A DNA stretch of 64,000 nucleotides from Pelomonas sp. BJYL3 (GCF_027257975.1 NZ_JANZKX010000003.1:62001-126000), one strand, 5' to 3'. Positions 51,637-61,062 are shown, numbered from the stretch's first letter. Numbers and translations are program-made. Notes: a model not told the origin generated them from the sequence alone.

Positions 51637-54600
51637 GCGACATCGACAAGAACCCCGCCCCGGCCACCCCCCCGAAGCCTGCGAAGCGCCGCCTGGGCCG
51701 CTGGCTGGCCTGGGGCCTGGTCCTGCCGGGCCTGCTGGGGGCCGCGGCGCTGGGCGGCGTCTGGCTCATGGGCACCGAGACCGGCACCGCCTGGCTGCTG
51801 CGCCAGGCGCCCGACCTCATCAGCGCCGATGCGCCCCAGGGCCGTCTGCTGGGCGATTTTTCGGCCCGCCAGCTGCGCCTTCATCTGCCCGGCGGCACCG
51901 ACCTCCAGTTCGACGGCCTGCGCTGGCAGGGCCTGCGCCTGGGCTGGCATGAATCGCCCCAGTTCTGGGCCCGGCTGCAGGCGGACAGCCTGCGCGCTGA
52001 CCGCCTCCAGGTCCGCTGGACGCCGTCTGACAAGCCCGCCGCGCCGCTCACCGACCTGCGCCTGCCGCTGTCGGTGAGCATCGGCCAGCTGGAGCTTGGC
52101 CAGCTGGACCTGCCGACGGCGAATGTGCAGCTGAACCGCCTGCAGGCCGCCGTCAGCCTGGGCCAGCTGGATGCCCGGCAGCAGCAGGTTCACGAGCTCC
52201 AGCTGCGCTCCCTGCAGTGGCAGGCGGTGCAGCTGCAGGGCCGGCTGCGGGCCGAGGCCGAGGGGCCCATGACCCTGCAGGCCAGCCTGGACGCCCGCGG
52301 CCAGCTGCCGCAAGGGCCCGACTGGCAGGCCCGGCTGCAGGCCCAGGGCCCGTTGCTGGACCACGCCCTCACGCTCGATTTCAAGGCCGCCGGCCAGTCC
52401 GTGGCGCTCCAGGCCCGGGCCAAACCCATGGCGGACTGGCCCCTGGCCGGCCTGCAGGCCACGCTGAAGCAGTTCGACCTGGCTGCGCTGAATCCCCAAT
52501 GGCCGCGCACCGCCCTCAGCGGCCAGCTGGCCCTGGAGGCTCAGCACTGGGACAAGCCGGCGGACCTCAAGGGCCAGATCAGCAACGCCCTGGCCGGCCC
52601 CTGGGACCAGCAGCGCCTGCCCCTGGGCCGCCTGCAGGCCGACCTGCAGTTCGCGCCGTCGCAGTGGCAGTCCCTGCAGATTCGCAGCCTGGAGCTGGGC
52701 CTGGTGGATGCCAAGGGCCAGGCGGCCGGCAGTCTGCAGGCCCAGGGGCGGCTCAGCCCTGAGCAGTCCTCGGACCTGCAGCTGCACCTGAACGGCCTGC
52801 GCCTGGACGCCCTGCACAGCCAGCTGCTGGCCCTGGCCCTCGATGGCCAGCTGCGCCTGCGCCGCGAGGCTCCGCCGGCCGCGAAGATCGATCCGAAGGC
52901 TGACCCCAAGGGCGAGCGCAAGCCCGCCACGCCGCCGCCCCTGCCCTGGCTGGACCTGGAAGGCCAGCTGAGCACCCGCCTGGCCACCTCCGGCGGCAAG
53001 CCCCTGGCCACGCCCCAGCTGCAGCTCAAGGCCCAGCTGGGTGAGCAGGGCCTGCGCCTGCACCGCGCCGAGCTGAGCGCCGGCAAGGCCACGGCCAGCC
53101 TGCAGGGCGAGTGGATACGCCGGGAGCAGGGCGATTGGCAGGCCAGCCTGCAGGCCCAGAGCCAGCAGCTGGACCCCGGCCTGCTGTGGAAGCCCGCCGC
53201 CGGCGCCACGGCGCCGCACAGCCTCAATCTGCAGCTGGGGGCCCAACTGCACCGCAGCGCCGGCAGCCCCTGGCCCCAGGGCGAGGCCAGCCTGCGCCTG
53301 CTGCCCAGCCAGTGGGCGGGCCAGCCGCTGCAGGGCCAGATCCAGTACCTTCGCGACGCCCAGCCCGCCCGCCTGCTGCTGAGCCTGGAGCAGGAGCGCA
53401 ACCAGCTGCACGGGGAAGTCCTCGGCCTGGAAGACCGCCGCCCCGAGGCCCGGCTGCAGGTGCAGTGGCCCCGCCTGGCCGCCCTCGACCCGCTGCTGGC
53501 CGCCCTCACCCCCGGCATGAGCCTGGACGGCGGGCTGCAGGGCGACCTGACGCTACGCGGCCAGGAGCTGCCCTCCACCAGCCCTCGCGCCCGGTCCGCC
53601 ACCCGCTGGAGCTGGACCAGCCAAGGCCAGCTGAGCCTGCAGAAGCTGCTGGTGCGCGAGCCCGGGCGCCTGCTGGGCCTGGAGCAGGGCAAGCTGAACT
53701 GGCAGCTGGGCACCGGCCTGACCGAGAACCTGGCCCTGAACCTGGAGGCCGGCCCGCTGCGCCTCGCCCAGGGCCAGCGCGCCCTGCAGCTGGAAGGCCT
53801 GCAGGCCCGCCTGAGCGGCAGCTGGGCACGCCACCAGCTGCAGCTGCAGGGCCAGGGCCGCCCGCTGAGCAGCTCGGCTGGCGACCCGCCCCAGCCCGGC
53901 GCAGCCCTGCTGCTGGCATTGGAAGGCCAGCTCAACGCCCTGCCCTGGGGCTTCTCCGGTGCGCCGGAGCCGCTGGACTGGCGCCTGAGCCTGCAGCAGG
54001 CCCGGCTGCGGCCGCTGCCCAGCACCAGCCTGGACCCGTGGCTGCAGATCGAACCCCTGCAGGCCCGCCTGGCCCTGAGCCCCGAGGCCCGGCTGCTCAG
54101 CGCCGAGCTGCAGGAGGGCCGGGCCAGCCTGGCCGGCGGGCAGGCGCGGGTGCGCTGGAAGGAATTGCGCTACCAGGCGCCCCAGCACAGCGGTGCCCCG
54201 CTGTCCTTGCAGGTCGATGCCCAGCTGGAGCCCCTGGCCCTGGCCCCCCTGCTGGCCAAGGCCCAGCCCGATTTCGGTTGGGGCGGCGACCTGCTGGTCG
54301 ACGGCCATCTGCAACTGGATACCCGCCAGGGCACCCTCCTCAGCTTCGAGCTGAAGCGCCAGAGCGGCGACCTCAGCGTGACCGAAGACCGCGGCGTGCA
54401 GCGACTGGGCCTCACCGATTTCGGCCTGCGCCTGCAGGCGAGGCAGGGCCTGTGGTCCCTGACCCAGGCCCTGGCCGGCACCAACCTCGGCGGCCTGGGC
54501 GGCGCCCTCATCACCCGCACCGACCCGCAGGCCCTGCTGCCGCCGCTGGATGCGCCGCTGGAGGGCACGGTGCAGGCCAATGTCGCCAACCTCGCCACCT

Positions 54601-55823
54601 GGGGCGGCTGGATCCCCGCCGGCTGGCGGGTCAGCGGCGCCATGACCGCGGGCTTCATGCTGGGCGGCACCCTGCGCGACCCGCAGCTGCGCGGTCTGGC
54701 CAAGGGCGAGGGCCTCGCCGTGCGCAACCCGCTGCTGGGCGTGGACGTGCGGGACACCCGCTTCCAGCTGTCCCTCGAGGGCAGCCAGGCGCGGCTGCAG
54801 CAGTTCAGCGCCCACGCCGCCGACGGCGAGCTCCGGCTCAGCGGCGAGGCCCACCTGGGCGCGCAGCCCGACCTGCGCCTGGACCTCCAGGCCGAGAAGT
54901 TCGGCCTGCTGACCCGCGTGGACCGCCGCATCATCGCCAGCGGCCAGGGCAAGCTGCACCTCACGCCGGCCAGCGTGGACGTGCAGGGCGCCTTCCACGT
55001 CGACGAAGGCCTGTTCGACTTCAGCAAGGGCGACGCGCCCACGCTGGACGAGGACGTGCGCGTGCGCCGCCCTGCCGCGGCCCCCGTGGCGGCGCGGCAC
55101 GAGGGCCCGCCGATGAAGATTGCCGTTCAGCTGGACCTCGACCTGGGCGAGCAGATGAAGCTGCGTGGCCGTGGCCTGGACACCCGGCTGACAGGCCAGC
55201 TCAAGCTGCAGCACCGGGACGGCAAGCCCAGCCTCGTCGGGACCGTGCGTGCCGAGGGCGGCACCTACGACGCCTACGGCCAGAAGCTGACCGTGGAAAA
55301 GGGGGAGATCCTCTTCACCGGCGTGCTGGACAACCCCCGCCTGGACGTGCTGGCCGTGCGGCCCAACACCGACATCCGCGTAGGCGTGACCGTGGGCGGC
55401 ACCGCCATCAATCCACGCATCAAGCTCTTCTCGGAACCCGAGCTGCCCGAGACCGACAAGCTCTCCTGGCTGCTGCTGGGCCGTGGCCCCGACGAGCTGG
55501 GTCGCGCCGACACCGCCCTCCTTCAGCGAGCCGCCCTGGCCCTGATCAGCGGCGAGGGCGAATCGACCTCGGGCAAGCTGATGAAGAACCTGGGGCTGGA
55601 CGAGCTGTCCGTGTCCCAGGGGGCCCAGGACGACACCCGCGGTGCCATCGTCCGCGTGGGCAAGCAGCTCTCCAAGCGCGTCTACCTGGGCTATGAACGG
55701 GGGCTGAATGCCACGACCGGCAGCTGGCAGCTGATCTACCGCATTGCCCAGCGCTTCACCCTGCGTGCCCAGAGCGGCGAGGACAGCGCCCTGGACCTGA
55801 TCTGGCAGTGGCGCTGGCAGTGA
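51633..55823 (+). CDS. tamB: TamB-like translocation/assembly protein
   Basis: A 1396-residue AsmA/TamB-like protein. One N-terminal TM anchor (LGRWLAWGLVLPGLLGAAAL, residues 21-40), then a long run of beta-rich sequence that would form a hydrophobic groove spanning the periplasm, and the C-terminal DUF490/TamB domain (about 1190-1396; YDAYGQKLTVEKGEILFTG, then LDVLAVRPNTDIRVGVTVGG). It partners TamA or transports phospholipid to the outer membrane. The start is GTG overlapping the tamA stop (GTGA). The middle is rich in Leu, Gln and Ala. Its product completes a VWA-tamA-tamB coupled operon. Confidence 0.93.
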   Translation: MSDIDKNPAPATPPKPAKRRLGRWLAWGLVLPGLLGAAALGGVWLMGTETGTAWLLRQAPDLISADAPQGRLLGDFSARQLRLHLPGGTDLQFDGLRWQGLRLGWHESPQFWARLQADSLRADRLQVRWTPSDKPAAPLTDLRLPLSVSIGQLELGQLDLPTANVQLNRLQAAVSLGQLDARQQQVHELQLRSLQWQAVQLQGRLRAEAEGPMTLQASLDARGQLPQGPDWQARLQAQGPLLDHALTLDFKAAGQSVALQARAKPMADWPLAGLQATLKQFDLAALNPQWPRTALSGQLALEAQHWDKPADLKGQISNALAGPWDQQRLPLGRLQADLQFAPSQWQSLQIRSLELGLVDAKGQAAGSLQAQGRLSPEQSSDLQLHLNGLRLDALHSQLLALALDGQLRLRREAPPAAKIDPKADPKGERKPATPPPLPWLDLEGQLSTRLATSGGKPLATPQLQLKAQLGEQGLRLHRAELSAGKATASLQGEWIRREQGDWQASLQAQSQQLDPGLLWKPAAGATAPHSLNLQLGAQLHRSAGSPWPQGEASLRLLPSQWAGQPLQGQIQYLRDAQPARLLLSLEQERNQLHGEVLGLEDRRPEARLQVQWPRLAALDPLLAALTPGMSLDGGLQGDLTLRGQELPSTSPRARSATRWSWTSQGQLSLQKLLVREPGRLLGLEQGKLNWQLGTGLTENLALNLEAGPLRLAQGQRALQLEGLQARLSGSWARHQLQLQGQGRPLSSSAGDPPQPGAALLLALEGQLNALPWGFSGAPEPLDWRLSLQQARLRPLPSTSLDPWLQIEPLQARLALSPEARLLSAELQEGRASLAGGQARVRWKELRYQAPQHSGAPLSLQVDAQLEPLALAPLLAKAQPDFGWGGDLLVDGHLQLDTRQGTLLSFELKRQSGDLSVTEDRGVQRLGLTDFGLRLQARQGLWSLTQALAGTNLGGLGGALITRTDPQALLPPLDAPLEGTVQANVANLATWGGWIPAGWRVSGAMTAGFMLGGTLRDPQLRGLAKGEGLAVRNPLLGVDVRDTRFQLSLEGSQARLQQFSAHAADGELRLSGEAHLGAQPDLRLDLQAEKFGLLTRVDRRIIASGQGKLHLTPASVDVQGAFHVDEGLFDFSKGDAPTLDEDVRVRRPAAAPVAARHEGPPMKIAVQLDLDLGEQMKLRGRGLDTRLTGQLKLQHRDGKPSLVGTVRAEGGTYDAYGQKLTVEKGEILFTGVLDNPRLDVLAVRPNTDIRVGVTVGGTAINPRIKLFSEPELPETDKLSWLLLGRGPDELGRADTALLQRAALALISGEGESTSGKLMKNLGLDELSVSQGAQDDTRGAIVRVGKQLSKRVYLGYERGLNATTGSWQLIYRIAQRFTLRAQSGEDSALDLIWQWRWQ

Positions 55824-55913
55824 GGCCTGGCCCGGGACCTCGCCGGGCTCCCCTCGCAGTCATGCGACAATCCGCGCCGCTTCGCTCACCGCCTCACGCG
55901 GCGCGGGCCGGTG

Positions 55914-55988
55914 CTCCCCGTAGTTCAATGGATAGAACGGCCGCCTCCTAAGCGGCAGATACAGGTTCGATTCCTGTCGGGGGGACCA
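55914..55988 (+). tRNA. tRNA-Arg (CCT)
   Basis: A cloverleaf of about 75 nt with D arm TAGTTCAATGGATAGAAC, anticodon stem/loop GCCGC-CTCCTAA-GCGGC (anticodon CCT), T arm ACAGG-TTCGATT-CCTGT and CCA encoded. The acceptor stem is CTCCCCG/CGGGGGG with one T-G pair; the exact 5' base may be one position earlier. Confidence 0.93.
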
Positions 55989-56302
55989 CGTTGAAAATCC
56001 ATCCAGCGTCAGCCCACGACAACTCCGCTCGGTACATCAAGGACTGAAGGGACGGGGTCGGCTGTTCCCCATGCTGACGGCAACGGCCTGCAGCAACGCC
56101 AGCGCCCACCCGACAGGCCCCGGGGCCAACTTGCGGACGCTGGGGGCACGTACCTCGAGGGCCGTGCGTCAGGGTCCCGTCGCCGGCTCATGAAGTACCG
56201 ATTCAAAGGCAAGGCAAAGCGCCTGGCCCTGGCGGGCTCTCTCCGGAGGTCAGCTTGACGGCTGCCCGGCGCGCACCCTGCGAATCTTTCACCCAGCCGG
56301 CG
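55989..56302. other. gene-free gap after tRNA-Arg
   Basis: A 314-base stretch with no convincing coding region, promoter or terminator. No tRNA 3'-end duplication (att-like) was found. Confidence 0.5.
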
Positions 56303-57313
56303 TCACGGCCACTGCAGTTCGCGCAGCAACTGTGCGGACCAAGCGCGATAAAGCCTGGCATCAGCGCCAGACGCACTCGCCTCAGCCCCCTCCAAGGGCT
56401 CGCCAGAATGAATTGCGAGCAGCTGCCAGGCGAGCGGAGCGGAAGCCGAGCGGCTGATCGCGCGCCGCCGCAGGATGGCTGCACCGCCACAGCCAGCACT
56501 TGACACCACGTCCGTCAGAAAACAGGCGCGGCCCTGAAAGGACCACGTGTGCGGCGAGGCAATGGCACCTGATCTGGCGATCGGCACCGCGTGAGGCGCA
56601 TGCGAAAGACTCTCTGGAAAGCCAACCATCGAGATCACGTCGCCAATGGCAATGTCCTCGCCAAAATCTGCAATGTGCGTCTCGTCGAATGCCAGGGTGA
56701 CCGCAGATGCTGGCAGATCAGTGCTCGCGATCGGCAATGCTGCCACAGGCGTCGGCCCGGCCTGATCTTGAACTGCATGCCAGAGAGGCCGCCCCTCCGA
56801 CAAGAGTGGGAGTGAACAGCGCGCCCGCAAATTGGCATCGTGCGCATCCATGGCCACCTCTATTTCGAGGCGATCGGCCACGGGCTGCCCGCAACGCCCC
56901 GCAAAGGCCGATTGCGTGCTGACAAGGAACAGCGCGTTGCCCTTCCGATAGAAGAAGGCACTGCCCCTGGAGAGGCGCTGAGTGCCCTGAAAAGCCTCCA
57001 GGGGCGTCACGGCAAGCCACATGGGATCGATGGACGCCAGCTTCGGGGGCGCGGGCGTCATCCGCAGACCTCGCTGCAAAACCGCATGATGCCGGGCGAC
57101 CTCCCGCTCAAAGGCGGCGAGGACGATGTCTGACATCTCTGAATGCAGCATGAGCGTCCGGGCGGCTTCTGCGTGTGCATCGAACGAAGCTGACAGCCGC
57201 AGCAGCCCGGCTGCCGAGAGGGAATCAATGACGGCAGGCAACAGGGCGTCCAATGCCACCATGCCGCCTTTCAGTTCGCAGATTCGCTCCGTGGCTTCTT
57301 GAAGGTTTTTCAA
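56303..57313 (-). CDS. trypsin-fold protein with degenerate catalytic residues
   Basis: 336 residues: an N-terminal helical part (about 1-95) and a trypsin-like beta-barrel region. It begins GSAFFYRKGNALFLVSTQSA, where the usual catalytic His (LVTNxHV) aligns with a Ser or Gln, and near the C terminus SSAGCGGAAIL sits where GNSGGP is expected, so the nucleophile Ser is replaced by Cys. I therefore expect no classical protease activity; a Cys-based or binding-only role is possible. GC content is lower than in the neighbours. The cspA terminator is just upstream of its start. Function unknown; this is a candidate for a defence or conflict-type accessory gene. Confidence 0.55.
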   Translation of the reverse strand: MKNLQEATERICELKGGMVALDALLPAVIDSLSAAGLLRLSASFDAHAEAARTLMLHSEMSDIVLAAFEREVARHHAVLQRGLRMTPAPPKLASIDPMWLAVTPLEAFQGTQRLSRGSAFFYRKGNALFLVSTQSAFAGRCGQPVADRLEIEVAMDAHDANLRARCSLPLLSEGRPLWHAVQDQAGPTPVAALPIASTDLPASAVTLAFDETHIADFGEDIAIGDVISMVGFPESLSHAPHAVPIARSGAIASPHTWSFQGRACFLTDVVSSAGCGGAAILRRRAISRSASAPLAWQLLAIHSGEPLEGAEASASGADARLYRAWSAQLLRELQWP

Positions 57314-57331
57314 AGCAGGCTCCAGATGGGC

Positions 57332-57355
57332 AAAAAAAAACGCGGCATAGCCGCG
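57332..57355 (-). terminator. intrinsic terminator of cspA
   Basis: Minus-strand reading: CGCGGC-TAT-GCCGCG followed by nine T residues, 51 bases after the cspA stop codon. Confidence 0.95.
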
Positions 57356-57406
57356 CTTTCATCGATGCAGCCAGTTGGCCTCGCCGCATCCTTGGGTGAG
57401 CGATGC

Positions 57407-57619
57407 TCAGCTCATGCAGCGAATGCGTGATGCCTGCGGACCCTTCTGGCCCTGAGTCACCTCGAACTCCACGCGCTGGTTTTCGTTGAGCGTCTTGAAG
57501 CCGCCACCCTGAATTTCCTTGAAGTGGGCAAAGAGGTCCTTGCCACCGTCATCCGGCGTGATGAAGCCAAAACCCTTGCCTTCGTTGAACCACTTCACGG
57601 TTCCAGTTTGAGTCGTCAT
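57407..57619 (-). CDS. cspA: cold-shock protein (CspA family)
   Basis: A 70-residue single cold-shock domain: [20 protein letters not shown] with RNP1 KGFGFI at residues 15-20 and RNP2-like DLFAHF at 28-33. It binds single-stranded RNA/DNA and prevents mRNA secondary structure. The leader appears to be about 145 nt (from the promoter at 57771-57800), in line with thermo-regulated cspA leaders. SD AGGAAAT lies before the ATG. Confidence 0.96.
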   Translation of the reverse strand: MTTQTGTVKWFNEGKGFGFITPDDGGKDLFAHFKEIQGGGFKTLNENQRVEFEVTQGQKGPQASRIRCMS

Positions 57620-57986
57620 ATTGATTTCCTTTCAGGTTGCAAAGCGCGAAATTGCACTCAGCGAAGAGACGCCAAGAAAATCTTCTGGGGATTCAACTGG
57701 GGTCCTGGCAGAAGGCCGGACCAAGTGGAAAGTCCTGAGAGCGGACGATCTTGTGCATATCAGCGAAGCCATAGTAGTCCTAAAAACGCCAGCTGTGCAA
57801 GTTTATTTGCAGCGCCTTAGACCGCCCCAAAAGGGGCATGCCTTTTGCATTTAAAAACCAAAATGGAACGCCATCACGACATCTCGCGATTTCGTGAGCG
57901 CAGGCCAGCCGCCGCATTCAAGGGCAGTGGCGCCCAATACCAAGTCACGGTCATGGGCAATAGAAAACGGCTACTCGATGCTTGAA
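57620..57986. other. cspA leader and intergenic region
   Basis: 367 bases without a gene: the probable cspA leader, its promoter, and a hairpin GCCCC-AAAA-GGGGC (57825-57838) that could end the RRM transcript. GC is low for the window. Confidence 0.5.
57771..57800 (-). promoter_or_regulatory. putative cspA promoter with long leader
   Basis: On the minus strand TTGCAC and TACTAT are spaced 18 bases apart, giving a predicted 5' leader of about 145 nt. Confidence 0.5.
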
Positions 57987-58337
57987 TCAGTATCGACCGC
58001 CGCCAAACCCGCCATTCCCATAGCCCACATCTTGACGCTTGCTTGCGCGGAATTCAGACGGGCCAGCCGACTTCGCCGCGCCACGATCTTCACGAGGGCG
58101 AGCCAGGTTGACCACAATGGCGCGGCCCCCAACGGAAAGGCCGTTCAGACCTTTGATGGCCGCTTGCGCACACTCGGCGCTTGCCATCTGCACAAAGCCA
58201 AAGCCTTTGGACTGACCGGTATCTTGGTCCATCAGCACCTTGGCCGAGGCGACTTCACCAAATTCGCGGAAATTGCTTTTGAGCGTCTCGTCCGTGACGG
58301 AGTAAGGGAGATTTCCCACGTAAATCTTGCTGGTCAT
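57987..58337 (-). CDS. RRM-domain RNA-binding protein
   Basis: A 116-residue protein with one RNA-recognition motif (residues 3-80): RNP2 IYVGNL (5-10) and RNP1 KGFGFVQM (44-51), then an Arg/Gly-rich tail ending YGNGGFGGGRY. Such glycine-tailed RRM proteins are often cold-induced in bacteria, and cspA is the next gene. The 5' leader contains a perfect hairpin CACATCG-TCT-CGATGTG (58363-58379). Confidence 0.93.
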   Translation of the reverse strand: MTSKIYVGNLPYSVTDETLKSNFREFGEVASAKVLMDQDTGQSKGFGFVQMASAECAQAAIKGLNGLSVGGRAIVVNLARPREDRGAAKSAGPSEFRASKRQDVGYGNGGFGGGRY

Positions 58338-58362
58338 TGGAATACCTTTCGGATGGTTGATT

Positions 58363-58379
58363 CACATCGTCTCGATGTG
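58363..58379. promoter_or_regulatory. small hairpin in the RRM gene leader
   Basis: Perfect 7-bp stem CACATCG/CGATGTG with loop TCT, 25 bases upstream of the start codon; a candidate RNA-thermometer or autoregulatory element. Confidence 0.4.
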
Positions 58380-58441
58380 TGCAAGCAGACTTTGAATCTG
58401 CATCAGCGGCCTGACGAATCGCATTGATTTGCGATCGCGCA

Positions 58442-58678
58442 TCAGAATGCCGCAGCGTTGGGCATTGGCGTTTGAAACCACCCTTGGGTGACCGCAATGA
58501 CTTTGGCGGCTTCTCGGGAAGCGAAAGTCTTGTCGAGGGCGTGCGTTCTGGGTGAGCCGTCGCCACCTTGAATCCGACGAACCGCAACAGCGGCTCTGAA
58601 GCGGCCGCAGTCCGTCGAGTGTGTCGAGGGCAAGACGACGTATTGGCCCATGGGAATGGCTGTTGAAATGGGGATCAA
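58442..58678 (-). CDS. possible small hypothetical protein, 78 residues
   Basis: The frame reads MIPISTAIPMGQYVVLPS, then AVAVRRIQGGDGSPRTHALD and KTFASREAAKVIAVTQGWF. The alternation of a strand-type beginning and a final amphipathic helix resembles the small proteins of unknown function found beside cold-shock genes in related bacteria. Codon use is moderately GC-rich. No SD is obvious. Moderate support only. Confidence 0.45.
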   Translation of the reverse strand: MIPISTAIPMGQYVVLPSTHSTDCGRFRAAVAVRRIQGGDGSPRTHALDKTFASREAAKVIAVTQGWFQTPMPNAAAF

Positions 58679-59602
58679 TCAGTTTGAGAGACGCAGGCCT
58701 TGTTGAATGCCTGAGTGAGCTACTTGGCTCAGTTGACCGAAGCTCTGCGGTCAAAGGGGCGACTGGCGTCGCACGCACCGGACTGGAGGAATAGCTCGCC
58801 GCTGAAGGGTGCGGCGCTGTCCGGCATCCCCTGAATATACACCGGATCGGTAAAAACCGGAAATTCCGGGTTCCCCAGGGTTTCTGCAAGGCGGCCGCGA
58901 CGGCGGGCATGCCACCGACTGCGACGGGCCTCGCTCACGGGCTAACGCCTTGGGAAAGTGCGCACGGGCAGCGGCGTTGGAATCCTTCATGAAGGTCTCG
59001 ACGCTGGGCCCGCCGAAGACGGCGTAGGCCTGGTCGACGGAGATCCGCGACGCCTCGCGGGCCTGGCCCTGCCTTCGACGCGCGGGCATCCGTGAAGAGG
59101 CGCTCGCAGGCGGGCGCACAAGAGGCGTCTGGCGGGACCAGGGACAGGCGATCGCTGACGAGGACAGGGATGGGCATGGGCGGCTGCGCTGAGGGGGGGC
59201 CGGGCGGCCACACAGCCTGGCGTGCAGATCAGAGGCATGCGCCCGCCGCCGCCTCGTGTGATTTTCAACAGTCCGCCGCCCCTGACTTTCCGCACAGCGC
59301 CCACCGCAGGCGCACTATGGACGCCAGGCCGCCAACTCATGGTCGCCGATGGAGCACACGATGGTCCTGAACTGCTTGGAATCCAGCACTGCCCGGCTCG
59401 ACCGGCCCTCCGCACCGCCAGGCGTCGCGCGCACCCCACGGCAGGGGGCGGCATAAACCCCTGATCTGGGCGCTTGGGGCCCTGCTCATCGTGCCGTGGC
59501 ACTGGGGGCGGGACCTATACTTGAAGCGTCCCCTCACTTGGGATGCCGTCTGTGAAATGACGGCGAAATGACTGGATCTCACCGATAGGAAACACTCGCA
59601 TC
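58679..59602. other. 0.9-kb stretch without a confident gene
   Basis: No frame is convincing over the full length. Fragments on the minus strand (VLVSDRLSLVPPDASC near 59165, VDQAYAVFGGPSVETFMKDS near 59015, PEFPVFTDPVYIQGMPDS near 58850) look protein-like but sit in different frames, which suggests a decayed gene, possibly GNAT-like at its 5' end. A -10-like TATACT lies at 59516-59521 ahead of ctpA. Confidence 0.45.
58729..59177 (-). pseudogene. possible decayed gene (GNAT-like 5' end)
   Basis: Three successive minus-strand segments in different frames could once have been one protein starting MPIPVLVSDRLSLVPP, a pattern similar to GNAT N termini. Frameshifts near 59070 and 58930 would be needed to join them. 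It could equally be chance coding potential in GC-rich DNA. Confidence 0.2.
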
Positions 59603-61039
59603 ATGAGTGCCAAACTGAAAGTCGCCGGATGGGTGGCCCTGGGGGCCGTGGCAGGTGCATTGACCACCATGCAGTTGCAGGCGAACGCCAGGAGCAGCCT
59701 TTCGCCGCTGCCCCTCGAAGAGATGCAGCAGCTGGCCGCCGTGTTCGGCATGGTCAAGTCCGATTACGTCGAGCCCGTCGACGAAAAGAAGCTGATCAAT
59801 GACGCCATCGCCGGCATGGTCTCCGGCCTGGACCCGCATTCGCAGTTCTTCGACAAGAAGAGCTTCAAGGAATTCCGTGAAGGCACGACCGGCCGCTTCG
59901 TGGGCGTGGGCATCGAGATTGGCATGGAAGACGGCCTGGTCAAGATCGTCTCCCCCATCGAAGGCTCGCCCGCCTTCCGCGCCGGCCTCAAGAGCGGCGA
60001 CCTGATCACCCGCATCGACGAGACCGCCGTCAAGGGTCTCACCCTGGACCAGGCCGTCAAGCGCATGCGCGGCGAGCCCGCCACCAAGGTGCAGCTGACC
60101 ATCTTCCGCAAGCTGGAGAACCGCTCCTTCCCCGTGACCATCACGCGCGAGGAGATCAAGGTGGTCAGCGTGCGCGGCAAGGTGATCGAGCCCGGCTATG
60201 CCTGGCTGCGTCTGAGCCAGTTCCAGGACCGCACGGTGGACGACTTCGTCAAGAAGCTCGAGGAAATCTACAAGCAGGACCCCAAGCTCAAGGGCCTGGT
60301 GCTGGACCTGCGCAACGACCCGGGCGGCCTGCTGGAAGGCGCCGTGGCGGTGTCCGCGGCCTTCCTGCCCAAGGACGTGGAGGTGGTCTCGACCAACGGC
60401 CAGATCGCCGAGTCCAAGGCCAGCTTCAAGGCCAACCCCGAGTATTACCAGCGCCGCGGCGGCTCCGACCCGCTGAAGAAGTTGCCCGAGTCGCTCAAGA
60501 GCATCCCCATGGTGGTGCTGGTCAATGAAGGCTCCGCCTCTGCCAGCGAGATCGTGGCCGGCGCCCTGCAGGACCACAAGCGCGCCGTCATCATGGGCGC
60601 CCAGACCTTCGGCAAGGGCTCGGTGCAGACCGTGCGCCAGCTGAGCCCCGAGACGGCCCTGAAGATCACCACCGCGCGCTACTACACCCCCAGCGGCCGC
60701 TCCATCCAGGCCAAGGGCATCGTGCCCGACGTCATGCTGGACGAGACCGCCGAGGGCAACGTCTTCGCCGCCCTGCGCATGCGCGAGGCCGACCTCGAGA
60801 AGCACCTGCAGAACGGCCCCGAGGACAAGGACGACGCCCGCGCCAAGGCCCGCGAGGAAGCCCGCGCCAAGCTGGAAGCCGAGTACGCCAAGAACAAGGA
60901 CTCGATCAAGCCCCTGCCCGAGTTCGGCTCGGCCGAGGACTTCCCGCTGCAGCAGGCCCTCAACCAGCTCAAGGGCAAGCCGGTGCTCGTCTCCAAGACA
61001 GCCACCGAGCGCAAGGCCGAGGCCAAGACCGGCGAATAA
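59603..61039 (+). CDS. ctpA: S41 C-terminal processing peptidase
   Basis: A 478-residue periplasmic serine protease: signal/anchor at 1-30 (WVALGAVAGALTTMQLQA), PDZ domain about 95-180, and S41 catalytic core. The catalytic dyad is Ser313 in EGSASASE and Lys338 in TFGKGS, with the usual 25-residue spacing. It trims C termini of envelope or secreted proteins. The C-terminal tail is charged (DKDDARAKAREEARAKLEAE). moeB follows with a terminator between, so it is monocistronic. Confidence 0.95.
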   Translation: MSAKLKVAGWVALGAVAGALTTMQLQANARSSLSPLPLEEMQQLAAVFGMVKSDYVEPVDEKKLINDAIAGMVSGLDPHSQFFDKKSFKEFREGTTGRFVGVGIEIGMEDGLVKIVSPIEGSPAFRAGLKSGDLITRIDETAVKGLTLDQAVKRMRGEPATKVQLTIFRKLENRSFPVTITREEIKVVSVRGKVIEPGYAWLRLSQFQDRTVDDFVKKLEEIYKQDPKLKGLVLDLRNDPGGLLEGAVAVSAAFLPKDVEVVSTNGQIAESKASFKANPEYYQRRGGSDPLKKLPESLKSIPMVVLVNEGSASASEIVAGALQDHKRAVIMGAQTFGKGSVQTVRQLSPETALKITTARYYTPSGRSIQAKGIVPDVMLDETAEGNVFAALRMREADLEKHLQNGPEDKDDARAKAREEARAKLEAEYAKNKDSIKPLPEFGSAEDFPLQQALNQLKGKPVLVSKTATERKAEAKTGE

Positions 61040-61062
61040 GCCGCATCCCGGTCCTCGCCAGG

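Noticed and set aside
55914..57313. Integrated element at tRNA-Arg
   Set aside because: The lower GC after the tRNA is suggestive, but there is no integrase, no repeat of the tRNA end and only one unusual gene.
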